Origin: Arthrobacter sp. StoSoilB22
Lineage (GTDB): Bacteria > Actinomycetota > Actinomycetes > Actinomycetales > Micrococcaceae
Direction of reading: 5' to 3'
Assembly (NCBI RefSeq): GCF_019977315.1
Contig: NZ_AP024652.1
Span: forward strand, 1,736,001-1,800,000
Length of the DNA: 64,000 bases
In this document: positions 45,187 to 54,955 of the stretch, piece after piece
Position numbering within the stretch: position 1 is the stretch's first letter
How the letters are laid out: every line of letters starts with the position of its first letter
Made by a program: the position numbers and the translations under genes
The notes under the pieces: generated by a model
What the model saw: only the letters and a program-made list of their open reading frames with translations
What the model was told of the DNA's origin: nothing
Databases searched by the model: none

Positions 45187-48100
45187 GTGGTGACTTCCAG
45201 CAATGATTCGTTTGTCCACCTGCACACCCACACTGAGTACTCCATGCTGGATGGAGCTGCCCGGCTCGGTGAGCTTTTCGATGAAACCGAACGGCTGGGC
45301 ATGCCGGCCCTGGCCACGACTGACCACGGATATTTGTTCGGGGCGTTCGACTTCTGGCGCAAAGCCACAGACAAGGGCATCAAGCCGATCATCGGCGTCG
45401 AAGCCTATGTAACACCCGGCACCGCCCGCGGGGACAAGGAGCGTGTGCGCTGGGGCGACGAAAGCCAGCGTAAGGACGATGTCTCCGGCGGTGGCTCGTA
45501 CACCCATATGACGCTGCTGAGCTACAACAACGTGGGCATGAGGAACCTCTTCAGGGCTTCTTCGATTGCTTCCCTGGACTCTGTCTTTGGTAAGTGGCCG
45601 CGGCTGGACCGGGAACTGCTCAACACCTACTCCGAAGGCCTGATCGCCACCACCGGATGCCCGTCCGGAGAGGTCCAGACCAAGTTGCGCCTGGGGCAGT
45701 ACCGCGAAGCCGTGGAGGCTGCAGCAGAGTTCCGCGACATCTTCGGAGCGGAGAACTATTTCTGCGAACTGATGGACCACGGGCTGGACATTGAACGGCG
45801 CGTCACCGGCGACCTCCTGCGCTTGGCCAAGGAACTCAACCTGCCACTGGTGGCCACCAATGACCTCCATTACACCCATGAGCACGATGCCAAGGCCCAT
45901 GAAGCGTTGCTGGCGATTCAGTCCGGTTCCACGCTCCTGGAACCGACGTACGATAACGGCGGTTCCCGCTTTGCGTTCTCCGGTAGTGGCTATTACCTGA
46001 AATCTCCGCAGGAAATGCGGGAATTGTTCCGCGATCACCCTGAAGCCTGCGACAACACGCTGCTCATCGCCGAGCGTTGCGAAGTTTCCTTCAACACCGG
46101 CGCCAACTACATGCCGCGCTTCCCTTGTCCTCCCGGTGAAGACGAGACCTCCTGGTTGGTCAAGGAAGTGGACGCCGGTCTGAAGTACCGCTATCCCCAG
46201 GGCATTCCGGACAAGGTCCGCAAGCAAGCTGACTATGAGCTCGGTGTCATCACCTCCATGGGATTCCCCGGGTACTTCCTGGTGGTTGCCGACTTCATCA
46301 ACTGGGCCAAGAACAATGGCATCCGGGTAGGTCCCGGCCGTGGTTCCGGTGCAGGATCCATGGTGGCCTACGCCATGCGCATCACCGACCTCGACCCGCT
46401 GCAGCACGGCCTGATCTTTGAACGCTTCCTCAACCCGGACCGCGTTTCCATGCCTGACTTCGACGTCGACTTCGATGATCGCCGCCGCTCCGAGGTGATC
46501 GACTACGTCACCAAGAAGTACGGCGACGAGCGCGTGGCCATGATCGTCACGTACGGAACCATCAAGACCAAGCAGGCGCTCAAGGACTCTTCCCGTGTGC
46601 TCGGCTATCCGTTCAGCATGGGCGAGACACTCACCAAGGCCCTTCCGCCTGCCGTCATGGCCAAGGACATTCCGCTGGCCGACATCCAGAACCCGGAGTC
46701 CAAGCGCTACAGCGAGGCAGGGGACTTCCGCCAGCTGATCGCTACCGATCCCGAGGCCGCCAAGGTCTTCGAGACCGCGCTGGGCATCGAGGGCCTGAAA
46801 CGCCAGTGGGGTGTTCACGCCGCCGGCGTCATCATGTCCTCGGACCCCATCATCGACGTCATCCCCATCATGCGCCGTTTCCAGGACGGCCAGGTCATCA
46901 CCCAGTTCGACTATCCGACCTCCGAGGGCCTCGGACTGATCAAGATGGACTTCCTGGGCCTGAGGAACCTGACGATCATTTCCGATGCCCTGGAAAACAT
47001 CAAGATGAACCGCGGCGTTGACCTGGACCTGGAAAACCTGGAACTCGATGACGCTCCGTCCTACGAGCTCCTGGCCCGCGGTGACACCCTTGGTGTGTTC
47101 CAGCTCGACGGTGGACCCATGCGGTCCCTGCTCAAGCTGATGAAGCCTGACAACTTCGAAGATATCTCCGCAGTCCTTGCGCTGTACCGGCCTGGTCCCA
47201 TGGGTGCCAACGCCCACACCGACTATGCTCTGCGCAAGAACGGGATTCAGGAAGTAATCCCCATCCACCCGGAACTGGAAGAACCGCTCAAGGAAATCCT
47301 GGGTGGAACCTTTGGCCTGATCGTGTACCAGGAACAGGTCATGGCTGTGGCGCAGAAGCTGGCCGGCTACTCTCTCGGCCAAGCAGACATCCTCCGTCGT
47401 GCCATGGGCAAGAAGAAGAAGTCCGAGCTGGACAAGCAGTTCGCCGGCTTCTCCCAAGGTATGCAGGACAACGGCTACTCCATGGCCGCTGTCAAGACGC
47501 TCTGGGACATTCTGCTCCCGTTCTCCGACTACGCCTTCAACAAGGCCCACTCGGCCGCGTACGGCGTGATCTCCTACTGGACGGCCTACCTGAAGGCGCA
47601 CTACGCGCCGGAGTACATGGCGGCACTTCTGACGTCGGTGGGTGATGACAAGGACAAATCCGCCATCTACCTCAACGAGTGTCGTCGAATGGGCATCACG
47701 GTCCTGCCGCCGGATGTCAACGAATCATCGCTGAACTTCACCCCTGTGGGCACGGACATCCGCTTCGGTATGGGCGCCATTCGCAACGTGGGTGTCAACG
47801 TGGTGGATGCCATGGTGGCCGCCCGCACTTCCGAAGGAAAGTACACGTCCTTCAAGGACTTCCTCCTGAAGGTGCCGGCCGTGGTGTGCAACAAGCGCAC
47901 CATCGAATCGCTGATCAAAGCCGGGGCCTTCGACTCGCTCGGCCATCACCGGCGGGCTCTGGCGATGATCCATGAAGAAGCCATAGATTCCGTGATCACG
48001 CTCAAGCGCAATGAGGCCATTGGCCAGTTCGATCTTTTCGCCGGCTTTGAAGACCAGGAGCCCGAGGCGTCGCTGACAACGGAAATCCCGGATCTGCCCG

Positions 48101-48747
48101 AGTGGGAAAAGAAGGACAAGCTGTCCTTCGAACGGGACATGCTGGGCCTTTATGTCTCAGACCATCCCCTGCAGGGATTGGAGGGCGTCCTCAGCCAGCA
48201 CGCGGAACAGTCCATCACCTCGATCATCGCTGAGGACGGACCGCACGACGGCGCCATTGTCACCATTGCGGGCATGATCACCTCGCTGAGCCGCAGGATC
48301 GCCAAGGCCAGCGGAAACGCGTACGCCCGGGCAGAGATCGAGGACCTCGGCGCTTCCATGGAGGTCATGTTCTTCGGCCAGGTGTACGGGCCCATTGCCT
48401 CGGTCCTGGCCGAGGACTTGATTGTTGTTGTCAAGGGACGGTTGCAGCGCCGCGATGACGGTGCGGTCACCCTGAATTGCATGGAGCTTTCCGTCCCGGA
48501 CCTCAGCGAAAGCGTGAACGGTCCGGTGGTTATCACCATTCCTACGTTCAAGGCCACCGAAGCAGTTGTGACAGACCTGCGGGATGTGCTGCGCACTCAC
48601 CGCGGAAACTCGGAAGTCCGTCTCAAACTGATGGGCGATACGAAGGTGGAGGTTATGGGCTTGCCGGTCCATATGAGGGTTAACCCCAGCCCATCACTGT
48701 TCGGGGACCTCAAGGTGCTGCTGGGTCCGGCCTGCCTGGACAACTGA
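45187..48747 (+). CDS. dnaE: DNA polymerase III alpha subunit
   Basis: Main replicative polymerase. The 1186-residue protein has an N-terminal PHP domain (FVHLHTHTEYSMLDGAARLGEL). The catalytic palm includes GPGRGSGAGSMVAYAMRITDLDPL and PDFDVDFDD. A helix-hairpin-helix region and an OB-fold (IVTIAGMITSLSRRIAKASGNAYARAEIEDLG) follow. Two adjacent start codons are possible: GTG 45187 and GTG 45190. The latter lies exactly six bases from a TAGACT hexamer, favouring a leaderless start there. The stop lies within a tandem 17-bp repeat. It is convergent with the flavin reductase gene. Confidence 0.97.
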   Translation: MVTSSNDSFVHLHTHTEYSMLDGAARLGELFDETERLGMPALATTDHGYLFGAFDFWRKATDKGIKPIIGVEAYVTPGTARGDKERVRWGDESQRKDDVSGGGSYTHMTLLSYNNVGMRNLFRASSIASLDSVFGKWPRLDRELLNTYSEGLIATTGCPSGEVQTKLRLGQYREAVEAAAEFRDIFGAENYFCELMDHGLDIERRVTGDLLRLAKELNLPLVATNDLHYTHEHDAKAHEALLAIQSGSTLLEPTYDNGGSRFAFSGSGYYLKSPQEMRELFRDHPEACDNTLLIAERCEVSFNTGANYMPRFPCPPGEDETSWLVKEVDAGLKYRYPQGIPDKVRKQADYELGVITSMGFPGYFLVVADFINWAKNNGIRVGPGRGSGAGSMVAYAMRITDLDPLQHGLIFERFLNPDRVSMPDFDVDFDDRRRSEVIDYVTKKYGDERVAMIVTYGTIKTKQALKDSSRVLGYPFSMGETLTKALPPAVMAKDIPLADIQNPESKRYSEAGDFRQLIATDPEAAKVFETALGIEGLKRQWGVHAAGVIMSSDPIIDVIPIMRRFQDGQVITQFDYPTSEGLGLIKMDFLGLRNLTIISDALENIKMNRGVDLDLENLELDDAPSYELLARGDTLGVFQLDGGPMRSLLKLMKPDNFEDISAVLALYRPGPMGANAHTDYALRKNGIQEVIPIHPELEEPLKEILGGTFGLIVYQEQVMAVAQKLAGYSLGQADILRRAMGKKKKSELDKQFAGFSQGMQDNGYSMAAVKTLWDILLPFSDYAFNKAHSAAYGVISYWTAYLKAHYAPEYMAALLTSVGDDKDKSAIYLNECRRMGITVLPPDVNESSLNFTPVGTDIRFGMGAIRNVGVNVVDAMVAARTSEGKYTSFKDFLLKVPAVVCNKRTIESLIKAGAFDSLGHHRRALAMIHEEAIDSVITLKRNEAIGQFDLFAGFEDQEPEASLTTEIPDLPEWEKKDKLSFERDMLGLYVSDHPLQGLEGVLSQHAEQSITSIIAEDGPHDGAIVTIAGMITSLSRRIAKASGNAYARAEIEDLGASMEVMFFGQVYGPIASVLAEDLIVVVKGRLQRRDDGAVTLNCMELSVPDLSESVNGPVVITIPTFKATEAVVTDLRDVLRTHRGNSEVRLKLMGDTKVEVMGLPVHMRVNPSPSLFGDLKVLLGPACLDN

Positions 48748-48789
48748 TACACCTGCGCAACTGATACACCTGGATAACTGATACAGAGG
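48741..48789 (+). repeat. Tandem 17-bp repeat spanning the dnaE stop
   Basis: CAACTGATACACCTGCG and CAACTGATACACCTGGA are direct repeats, followed by a decayed third copy (TAACTGATACAGAGG). The dnaE stop codon lies in the first copy. Confidence 0.75.
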
Positions 48790-48826
48790 TCCTGGCAAGG
48801 CTGGCCGCCGCAGGAATCCTCAGCCC

Positions 48827-49327
48827 TTAGATTTCGTAGTCGAGCGGGGCGGGCTTGCTGTAGGCGCCGCCGTGGTAGAGCAGGGGAGTGCCGTCCTGGC
48901 CCACTTGCCCATCAACCACCTCCACCACCACTACTGCGTTGTTCTCGAAGGACAGGCGCATTTGGATTCTGCCCACGAGCCAGCCGCTGACGTCCTTGAG
49001 AATGGGGACGTCGTGGGGGCCCGGCTCCCAGTGGTCGCCGTCGAACCGATCGCGGGTCCGAGCGAAGCGATTGGCGAGGGCTTGGTTTTCCAGCCCCAAC
49101 ATGTGAACTCCGATGTACTCCGCGTTGGCCACAGCCGGCCAGGAACTGGAGCTTCTGGCCATATTGAAGGTGAAGCGGGGCGGTTCGGCTGACAGGGAGG
49201 CCACGGACGTGGCAGTGAATCCAAACGGGCTTCCGTTCAGGTTCGCCGTGATGATTGCCACTCCGGCGGCATGCCGACGGAACATTTCCCGGAAGGTCTG
49301 ATCGTAGCCGGATGGTTCGCTGGACAC
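48827..49327 (-). CDS. Flavin reductase family protein (FMN-binding)
   Basis: Probable NAD(P)H:flavin oxidoreductase or the reductase of a two-component monooxygenase. The 166-residue product has the family core FREMFRRHAAGVAIITANLNGSPFGFTATSVASLSAEPPRFTFNMARSSSSW, a flavin-binding SV/TSVAS region, and YHGGAYS near the end. GTG 49327 was chosen since GGAGAA lies eight bases upstream; the open frame extends 45 codons further without family similarity. It is convergent with dnaE. Its partner monooxygenase is not in the window, so the substrate is unknown. Confidence 0.87.
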   Translation of the reverse strand: MSSEPSGYDQTFREMFRRHAAGVAIITANLNGSPFGFTATSVASLSAEPPRFTFNMARSSSSWPAVANAEYIGVHMLGLENQALANRFARTRDRFDGDHWEPGPHDVPILKDVSGWLVGRIQMRLSFENNAVVVVEVVDGQVGQDGTPLLYHGGAYSKPAPLDYEI

Positions 49328-49441
49328 GTGGGTGTTCTCCTGGGCTGTGGCGGTGGTACTTCTCACCTTCAGGGTATTCCTCCCATCCGGCGAGCCCCAC
49401 ATTTTGTTGGGTAGGCGTGAGCCTTTGTTAAGGTGAGTTGC

Positions 49442-49975
49442 ATGACCGAGCCCACCGCGCACGTCCCACCCGTTTCAGAACCGTTGCCCGCCACGAAACC
49501 CCGGCGGCCGAAGGATGTGCTGTGGCTGGTACTTCCGGCTGCTTTGGGCGTGGTGGCCGGGGTGGTCTGGTGGCTGTTGGCTCCGGGCGGGTTGAACCTG
49601 GTCTCGGGCAATCCGGATCTGGCCAATGCGGCCAATCCTGATTCCTGGCTTCCACGAGACTTGGTCCTCGGAGCCCTGATGTTGCTGGCAGGCTGCCTCA
49701 CCGGCGTCATGCTTGACGGGAAGCTGCAGGGGGAGGGTTCGGGCAGACGCTTGACCTTTGCCCTTGTTGGCGGTGCTTTAGGGGCTCTTATCGCCTGGTT
49801 GGTCGGGCTACTGACGGGCCAGCTACTGGGTCCGGCCCCGGATCCGGCACTTGGCTCCGGGTTTGGTTTCACGCTTCGCTCCTATGCTGTGCTGGTCCTG
49901 TGGCCTGCTGCCATTGCCTTCATCACGTTCGTCCTGGCCCTGTTCGGGGTTCTGTCAAAGAAGCCCGTAAAATAG
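49442..49975 (+). CDS. Conserved four-helix membrane protein, unknown function
   Basis: I do not recognise a function. The 177-residue product starts at ATG 49442, after AAGGTGAG; an upstream in-frame codon at 49433 is possible. A Pro-rich cytoplasmic N-terminus is followed by four transmembrane helices (about 28-50, 75-97, 108-132 and 148-172). The loop [28 protein letters not shown] lies between the first two. The gene ends four bases before hisD, but a -10 element for hisD lies across its end, so hisD can be expressed independently. Confidence 0.8.
   Translation: MTEPTAHVPPVSEPLPATKPRRPKDVLWLVLPAALGVVAGVVWWLLAPGGLNLVSGNPDLANAANPDSWLPRDLVLGALMLLAGCLTGVMLDGKLQGEGSGRRLTFALVGGALGALIAWLVGLLTGQLLGPAPDPALGSGFGFTLRSYAVLVLWPAAIAFITFVLALFGVLSKKPVK
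49968..49973 (+). promoter_or_regulatory. -10 element, leaderless hisD transcript
   Basis: TAAAAT overlaps the last codons of the upstream gene and lies six bases before GTG 49980. No ribosome site precedes that codon. Confidence 0.5.
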
Positions 49976-49979
49976 CCGG

Positions 49980-51353
49980 GTGACCACTTCTCCGGATACT
50001 TCCGCCCCTTCCACTGACGCCCTTGCCTTTCGGAGCATCGATTTCCGGGGCCGCCACCTCTCCCTGGCGGAGCTGCGTGCAGCGGTTCCCAGGGCGCAGC
50101 ATCAGACCATGGCGGATGCGGAGCAGAAGGTCCTAAACATCATTTCCGATGTCCGAAGCCGTGGCTTTGCCGCCTTGGGTGAACTGGCCAGGAAATTCGA
50201 CGGTGTGGAACAGTCCCACCCGCGGGTCCCGGCAGAGGCGCTCTCCAAGGCCCTGAACGAACTTGATCCGAAGGTTCGGGCCGCCTTGGAAGAATCCATC
50301 AACCGTGCACGGCAGTTTGCTGACCAGCAGCGCCCTGCCAACGTTGACGTTCAGCTTGGCGACGGCGCTGTTGTCAGCCAGAACTGGATTCCGGTGGGGC
50401 GCGTAGGGCTGTACGTTCCCGGCGGACTGGCCCCTCTGGCGTCATCGGTGATCATGAACGTGGTCCCCGCGGTTGCGGCGGGCGTCGAGTCCATTGCATT
50501 GGCATCCCCGCCGCAGAAAGACTTCGACGGACTTCCGCACCCCACCATCCTGGCCGCCGCGAAGCTCCTGGGCATCGATGAGGTGTACGCCATCGGTGGT
50601 GCACAGGCAATTGTTTCGTTTGCTTACGGCGTTCCGGGTACCGGAGGCGAGTTGCCCATTGAACCCGTTGACGTGGTCACTGGACCCGGCAACATCTTTG
50701 TGGCCACAGCCAAGCGGCTCGTGAAGGGCGTGGTGGGCATTGACTCGGAGGCCGGAACTACCGAGATCGCCATCCTCGCCGACTCCACTGCGCAGGCCCC
50801 CTTGGTGGCCGCTGATCTCATTAGCCAGGCCGAGCATGATCCCAAAGCAGCTTCCGTCCTGGTGACGGACTCCCCGGAGCTGGCCGACGCCGTCGTGCGT
50901 GAACTGGCCCGGCAAGCCTCTGCAACCAAGCACAGTTCCCGGGTCCTCGAGGCGTTGTCCGGACCGCAGTCCGGTGTGGTGCTGGTGGACGATCTTGAGC
51001 AGGGGATCGCAGTCTGCAACGCGTACGCCGCTGAGCACCTGGAAATCATGACGGCAGATGCGGCGGCAGTCGCATCGCGGATCCGTAACGCGGGGGCGAT
51101 CTTCGTGGGCGACTTCAGCCCGGTAAGCCTGGGGGACTATTGCGCCGGTTCCAATCACGTACTGCCCACCAGCGGGACGGCGGCTTTCTCATCAGGACTC
51201 AATGTCACGACGTTCCTCCGTGCAGTTCAGGTCATCAATTATGACCGCGCCGCACTGGAGCAGGTCAGCGGACATATTGTGAGCTTGTCAGGTGCCGAAG
51301 ACCTTCCCGGCCACGGAGACGCCGTCCGGATCCGCTTCACTGAGGGGTCGTAA
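49980..51353 (+). CDS. hisD: Histidinol dehydrogenase
   Basis: Last step of histidine biosynthesis, oxidising L-histidinol to histidine with NAD in two steps and a zinc ion. The 457-residue protein has [71 protein letters not shown] and [13 protein letters not shown] with the expected metal and catalytic His residues. GTG 49980 was chosen on the -10 spacing. No other his genes are in the window. Two tandem 10-bp repeats follow the stop at 51360-51379. Confidence 0.96.
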   Translation: MTTSPDTSAPSTDALAFRSIDFRGRHLSLAELRAAVPRAQHQTMADAEQKVLNIISDVRSRGFAALGELARKFDGVEQSHPRVPAEALSKALNELDPKVRAALEESINRARQFADQQRPANVDVQLGDGAVVSQNWIPVGRVGLYVPGGLAPLASSVIMNVVPAVAAGVESIALASPPQKDFDGLPHPTILAAAKLLGIDEVYAIGGAQAIVSFAYGVPGTGGELPIEPVDVVTGPGNIFVATAKRLVKGVVGIDSEAGTTEIAILADSTAQAPLVAADLISQAEHDPKAASVLVTDSPELADAVVRELARQASATKHSSRVLEALSGPQSGVVLVDDLEQGIAVCNAYAAEHLEIMTADAAAVASRIRNAGAIFVGDFSPVSLGDYCAGSNHVLPTSGTAAFSSGLNVTTFLRAVQVINYDRAALEQVSGHIVSLSGAEDLPGHGDAVRIRFTEGS

Positions 51354-51359
51354 GCAGTC

Positions 51360-51379
51360 TGAGAAGTCCTGAGAAGTCC
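51360..51379 (+). repeat. Tandem 10-bp repeat after hisD
   Basis: TGAGAAGTCC occurs twice in a row, starting at 51360 and 51370, just before the putative NrdR boxes. No function is apparent. Confidence 0.6.
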
Positions 51380-51398
51380 TGACCAGCACCTAACTGAC

Positions 51399-51434
51399 CA
51401 CTACATATATGGGTACCCCGTACTACATGTAGTA
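51399..51434 (+). promoter_or_regulatory. Putative NrdR boxes upstream of nrdR
   Basis: Two AT-rich palindromes lie in this stretch. One is centred on CATATATG (51404-51411), and the other is the perfect 14-bp TACTACATGTAGTA (51421-51434). Their centres are 20 bp apart, about two helical turns. NrdR binds paired palindromes of this kind, so autoregulation is likely. The remaining 51354-51562 stretch shows no gene. Confidence 0.5.
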
Positions 51435-51562
51435 GTTACACGCTTGTCATTACGGTGGGGCGGCCCGTAAACTGGTGCCGGAAGAGAATCTTCCGGCACT
51501 TTTGCGTATCCGGCGTCCTGCCGTTTCCGAGTCCGTGCCGGAGCTGTCAGGGGAGGCCCAGC

Positions 51563-52063
51563 GTGTATTGTCCGTTCTGCCGGAATCCCGACTCCCGCGT
51601 CGTTGACAGCCGCATGGCTGACGATGGCTCCGCTATTCGCCGCCGCCGCCAATGCCCTGAGTGCGGACGCCGCTTCACCACTGTGGAGACCACCAGCTTG
51701 TCCGTCATCAAGCGGTCCGGCGTTGGCGAACCATTCAGCCGGATCAAGGTCATCAGCGGAGTCCGCAAAGCATGCCAAGGGCGTCCGGTCACTGAAGACG
51801 ATCTGGCGATGCTGGCTCAGGAAGTCGAGGAAAATATTCGTTCCTCGGGCGCGGCGGAGATCGATGCCCATGAGGTGGGCTTGGCGATTCTGGGCCCGCT
51901 GCGGAAGCTGGATGAAGTGGCGTACCTTCGTTTCGCGAGCGTCTATCAGGCGTTCGAGTCCTTGGAAGACTTTGAGTCGGCCATCTCGCTGCTGCGCCAT
52001 GAGGCAGACGAAGCCAAGGCAGGCGCCAAAGAAGCCACGGGTTCGGAAAAGAGCCCGCTCTAA
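51563..52063 (+). CDS. nrdR: Transcriptional repressor of ribonucleotide reductase genes
   Basis: Nucleotide-sensing repressor of nrd genes. The 166-residue protein has a zinc ribbon with C3, C6, C31 and C34 ([26 protein letters not shown]). An ATP-cone domain follows ([29 protein letters not shown]). GTG 51563 was chosen because GGGAGG lies upstream and it starts at the zinc ribbon; the open frame continues upstream to 51455. It has its own putative NrdR boxes. No ribonucleotide reductase genes are in the window. Confidence 0.96.
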   Translation: MYCPFCRNPDSRVVDSRMADDGSAIRRRRQCPECGRRFTTVETTSLSVIKRSGVGEPFSRIKVISGVRKACQGRPVTEDDLAMLAQEVEENIRSSGAAEIDAHEVGLAILGPLRKLDEVAYLRFASVYQAFESLEDFESAISLLRHEADEAKAGAKEATGSEKSPL

Positions 52064-52065
52064 CT

Positions 52066-52105
52066 CCGGTGGCGGCAGCGGAGGGGAAGCCGCAGCCGCC
52101 ACCGG
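52066..52105. terminator. Hairpin between convergent nrdR and SDR genes
   Basis: Perfect 11-bp stem CCGGTGGCGGC/GCCGCCACCGG with an 18-base loop. It lacks a T-run, but its location suggests a termination or transcript-end role. Confidence 0.5.
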
Positions 52106-52138
52106 CACCAATCCGGGCCGGGCTGTCCCGGTCAGGCG

Positions 52139-52918
52139 CTAGCGTCCGCCAGATACGGGGAGCACAGCACCTGTAATGTAGCCAGCCCCATCCGACATCA
52201 GCCACATGACGGCCGCAGCCACCTCTTCCGGTTCGGCTCCGCGACCCATGGGAATGGTTGGGTTGAGCCTTTCCACCCGGTCCGGCATTCCGGCCGCTGC
52301 GTGGAGCCCGGTGTTCGTGCTGCCGGGGGCAACGGCGTTGACACGGATGCCCTGCTTGGCCACTTCTGCTGCCAGACCCACCGTCAGGACGTCAACGGCG
52401 CCCTTGGTGGCCGCGTAGTGGACCCAGGTCCCCGGTGAACCGGCTTTGGTGGCGGTGGACGAGATATTGATGATGGATCCGCCACTGCCGCCGTTGTGCG
52501 TTGTGAGCCTCCGGACTGCTTCCTGGCACATGAACATCATTCCGGAGATATTCACATCAACAACGCGCTGCACTACTGCTGCAGGGACGTCAGCCAGTGG
52601 ACCAATCAGGTTGCCGGTGATGGCAGCGTTGTTGACGACGGCGGTGAGCGCACCGAAGCTGCCGGCGACGTCGAACAAACGCCCGACGTCGGCGGGCTGG
52701 CTGATATCGGCCTGCACGCTGACTGCCTTGCCGCCTTGAGCCAGGATGTCGTTGACCACTGACTCTGCGCCTTCGCTGTCTGCAGAGTAATTAATCACTA
52801 CGAGGTAGCCGACGGCCGCCGCGGCCCGGGCCACGGCGGCACCGATCCCGCGGCTGGCGCCAGTGACAATCGCCACTCCGCGTTCGGTGGGCCGGGCAGC
52901 CGGCAGCTGTTCTGCCAC
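52139..52918 (-). CDS. Short-chain dehydrogenase/reductase
   Basis: NAD(P)-dependent SDR oxidoreductase of about 259 residues. The cofactor motif is VTGASRGIGAAVA, NNAAITG follows, and the active site is the Ser of INISSTATKAG with the YAATK Tyr-Lys pair. SGMMFMCQEAVRRL and the C-terminal GYITGAVLPVSGGR complete the family. GTG 52918 was chosen as it lies eight bases after the polyphosphate glucokinase stop; an ATG at 52969 would overlap that gene. It resembles 3-oxoacyl-ACP reductase and glucose dehydrogenase-like enzymes. The substrate is not determinable. Confidence 0.88.
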   Translation of the reverse strand: MAEQLPAARPTERGVAIVTGASRGIGAAVARAAAAVGYLVVINYSADSEGAESVVNDILAQGGKAVSVQADISQPADVGRLFDVAGSFGALTAVVNNAAITGNLIGPLADVPAAVVQRVVDVNISGMMFMCQEAVRRLTTHNGGSGGSIINISSTATKAGSPGTWVHYAATKGAVDVLTVGLAAEVAKQGIRVNAVAPGSTNTGLHAAAGMPDRVERLNPTIPMGRGAEPEEVAAAVMWLMSDGAGYITGAVLPVSGGR

Positions 52919-52925
52919 GCTGGAA

Positions 52926-53744
52926 CTACTTTGCGAGTTTGTGGTGCAAGGCGACTTCGAGCGCAGCACCCACGATCCCGGCGTCGTTCTTCAACTTTGC
53001 CGTGACGATTTTGGTCCGCAGGTCAAGATGCGGGAAGTACTCGTCGGAGCGCTTGGAAATGCCTCCGCCCACAATGAAGAGTTCGGGGGAGAAAAGGAAC
53101 TCAACGTGCTGAAGGTAGCGGTTGAGAAGGACCCCGTATTCGTCCCAGCTGAGCCCATCGCGTTCCCGTGCCACGGCGGATGCCTTGGTCTCGGCGTCGT
53201 GTCCGTCAACCTCCAGGTGGCCGAGCTCGGCATTGGGGACCAACTGTCCGTTGAAGATGAAGGCCGATCCGATGCCGGTGCCCAGCGTGATCACCAGGAC
53301 TGTGCCGTCCACGCCCTCGCCGGCTCCGTAGCGGGCTTCGGCGAGGCCCGCTGCGTCGGCATCATTGATGACCTCTACGGGGCGGCCGAGGCGCTTGGTG
53401 AACGTGGCATCGATGTCGGTGCTGAGCCAGGTCTTGTCCACGTTGGCCGCAGAGTTGACCACTCCGTGCTGGATGATGCCGGGGAAAGTGACACCCACCG
53501 GTGAGTCGGCCGCAGGAGCGTCGGGGCGGCTGGAGAGTTCCTCGACGATGTGGGCGACAACCTCGGCCACGGCCTCCGGAGTGGCGGGCTGCGGAGTGGG
53601 AACGCGGAAGCGGTCGCCAATCAGTTTGCCCTTCTTCAGGTCGACAATGCCGCCCTTGATGCCGGTGCCGCCGATGTCGATACCGATCAAAGGGGCGTTC
53701 TTGTGGTTCTTCTCATCCTTCTTGGACAATGCATTTCCGATCAT
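52926..53744 (-). CDS. ppgK: Polyphosphate glucokinase
   Basis: Phosphorylates glucose using inorganic polyphosphate or ATP. The 272-residue ROK-fold protein has the phosphate loop [21 protein letters not shown], the sugar-binding [29 protein letters not shown] and [13 protein letters not shown]. It lacks the ROK zinc CGxxGC motif, as expected for actinobacterial PPGKs. ATG 53744 has no strong ribosome site; TTG downstream is an alternative. It shares a minus-strand run with map upstream and the SDR downstream. A second ROK kinase lies at 9932-10990. Confidence 0.92.
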   Translation of the reverse strand: MIGNALSKKDEKNHKNAPLIGIDIGGTGIKGGIVDLKKGKLIGDRFRVPTPQPATPEAVAEVVAHIVEELSSRPDAPAADSPVGVTFPGIIQHGVVNSAANVDKTWLSTDIDATFTKRLGRPVEVINDADAAGLAEARYGAGEGVDGTVLVITLGTGIGSAFIFNGQLVPNAELGHLEVDGHDAETKASAVARERDGLSWDEYGVLLNRYLQHVEFLFSPELFIVGGGISKRSDEYFPHLDLRTKIVTAKLKNDAGIVGAALEVALHHKLAK

Positions 53745-53800
53745 GGCAGGAGGGGATGGGCATGGCGCAGCCGCCCGGGCTGCGGGACCTTCCGGAGAGC

Positions 53801-54679
53801 TTAGGGAAGGGTAAGGATTTCCGCGCCGGTCTCGGTGACCAGCAGGGTGTGTTCGAACTGGGCTGTGCGTTTGTGGTCCTTGGTGACGACCGTCCAGTCA
53901 TCGGCCCACATCTCCCAGTCGATGGTGCCGAGGGTCAGCATGGGTTCGATGGTGAAAACCATGCCCGCCTCGATCACGGTGTTGTACGCCGGGGCTGCGT
54001 CGTAATGCGGAATGATGAGGCCTGTGTGAAAGGCCTCGCCCACGCCGTGGCCGGTGAAATCCCGCACTACGCCGTAGCCGAAGCGTTTGGCGTAGGACTG
54101 GATAGCTCGGCCGATTACGTTGATTTCGCGGCCTGGGGCCACGGCCTTGATGGCCCGGTTGAGCGACTCCTGCGTGCGCTCAACCAGCAAACGGCATTCT
54201 TCGTCCACGTCGCCAACCAGGAAAGTGTAATTGGTATCCCCATGCACTCCGTTGATGAAGGCTGTGATGTCAATATTCAGGATGTCGCCATCCTGGAGCA
54301 CGGTCGAGTCGGGGATTCCGTGGCAAATGACCTCGTTGAGGGAGGAACACAGAGATTTGGGAAACCCACGGTAACCGAGCGTGGAGGGGTAGGCATGGTG
54401 ATCCAGAAGGAACTCATGCCCTATTTGGTCCAGCTGGTCTGTGGTGACGCCGGGCTGGATGTGCTTGCCCACCTCGACGATTGCTTGCGCGGCAATCTTC
54501 CCCGCAATCCGGATCTTCTCTATGGTCTCCGGGGACTTCACCTCGGATCCGGTGAACTTGGCTGGCGCCTTCTTGCCTACATACTCCGGCCTGGGAATCG
54601 ACGCCGGCACGGGTCGTTCAGGGCTGATGGTTCCCGGGGTGAGGGCGCCGATGGGTGCAGTCGAGGCAAGAGAAGGCAT
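53801..54679 (-). CDS. map: Methionine aminopeptidase, type I with N-terminal extension
   Basis: Removes the initiator methionine from nascent proteins. The 292-residue protein has an N-terminal Pro-rich extension (about 1-45, [15 protein letters not shown]) like mycobacterial MapB. The catalytic domain carries metal ligands in [38 protein letters not shown] and [13 protein letters not shown] 54679 is preferred to 54703 because a TATGAT hexamer lies exactly six bases upstream on the minus strand. It is divergent from the small SPOR-like gene. Confidence 0.95.
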   Translation of the reverse strand: MPSLASTAPIGALTPGTISPERPVPASIPRPEYVGKKAPAKFTGSEVKSPETIEKIRIAGKIAAQAIVEVGKHIQPGVTTDQLDQIGHEFLLDHHAYPSTLGYRGFPKSLCSSLNEVICHGIPDSTVLQDGDILNIDITAFINGVHGDTNYTFLVGDVDEECRLLVERTQESLNRAIKAVAPGREINVIGRAIQSYAKRFGYGVVRDFTGHGVGEAFHTGLIIPHYDAAPAYNTVIEAGMVFTIEPMLTLGTIDWEMWADDWTVVTKDHKRTAQFEHTLLVTETGAEILTLP

Positions 54680-54685
54680 AGATTG

Positions 54686-54691
54686 ATCATA
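54686..54691 (-). promoter_or_regulatory. -10 element, leaderless map transcript
   Basis: TATGAT on the minus strand, six bases before ATG 54679. It argues against the longer reading frame starting at 54703. Confidence 0.5.
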
Positions 54692-54787
54692 TAAGGCACA
54701 CAAGAGACGTAAGTAACAAAGCGTGGCTGGGTTCCTGTGACCCCGCCAACGTTACGCGTCCAATAGCCCCTGGATCGAGGAGGAGAC

Positions 54788-54952
54788 GTGACGGAGTACT
54801 GGTACAACGTCAAGACGCACGAGATCGAAGAAGACGCTATGTCTGATTGGTCCCAGCTGATTGGCCCCTACAAAACCAGGGAAGAAGCTGAGCACGCCTT
54901 GGAGAAGGTTAAAGCCCGCAACGACGCCTGGGACGCCCAGGACGACGATTAG
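54788..54952 (+). CDS. Small SPOR-like protein
   Basis: A 54-residue protein, starting VTEYWYNVKTHEIEEDAMSDW. It has the layout of the short SPOR-like proteins of actinobacteria: an aromatic-rich start, IGPYKTREEAEHAL in the middle and a coiled acidic tail. GTG 54788 follows a strong AGGAGGAGA site. The TAG lies three bases from the convergent panB stop. SPOR domains elsewhere bind denuded peptidoglycan, but this protein has no signal peptide or membrane helix, so it is probably cytoplasmic. Its role is not known. Confidence 0.75.
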   Translation: MTEYWYNVKTHEIEEDAMSDWSQLIGPYKTREEAEHALEKVKARNDAWDAQDDD

Positions 54953-54955
54953 CGG

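Noticed and set aside
44926-47601. 891-codon open frame on the minus strand opposite dnaE
   Set aside because: It lies antisense to the rluD-like and dnaE genes and shows no domain similarity. Long antisense frames are common in high-GC DNA.
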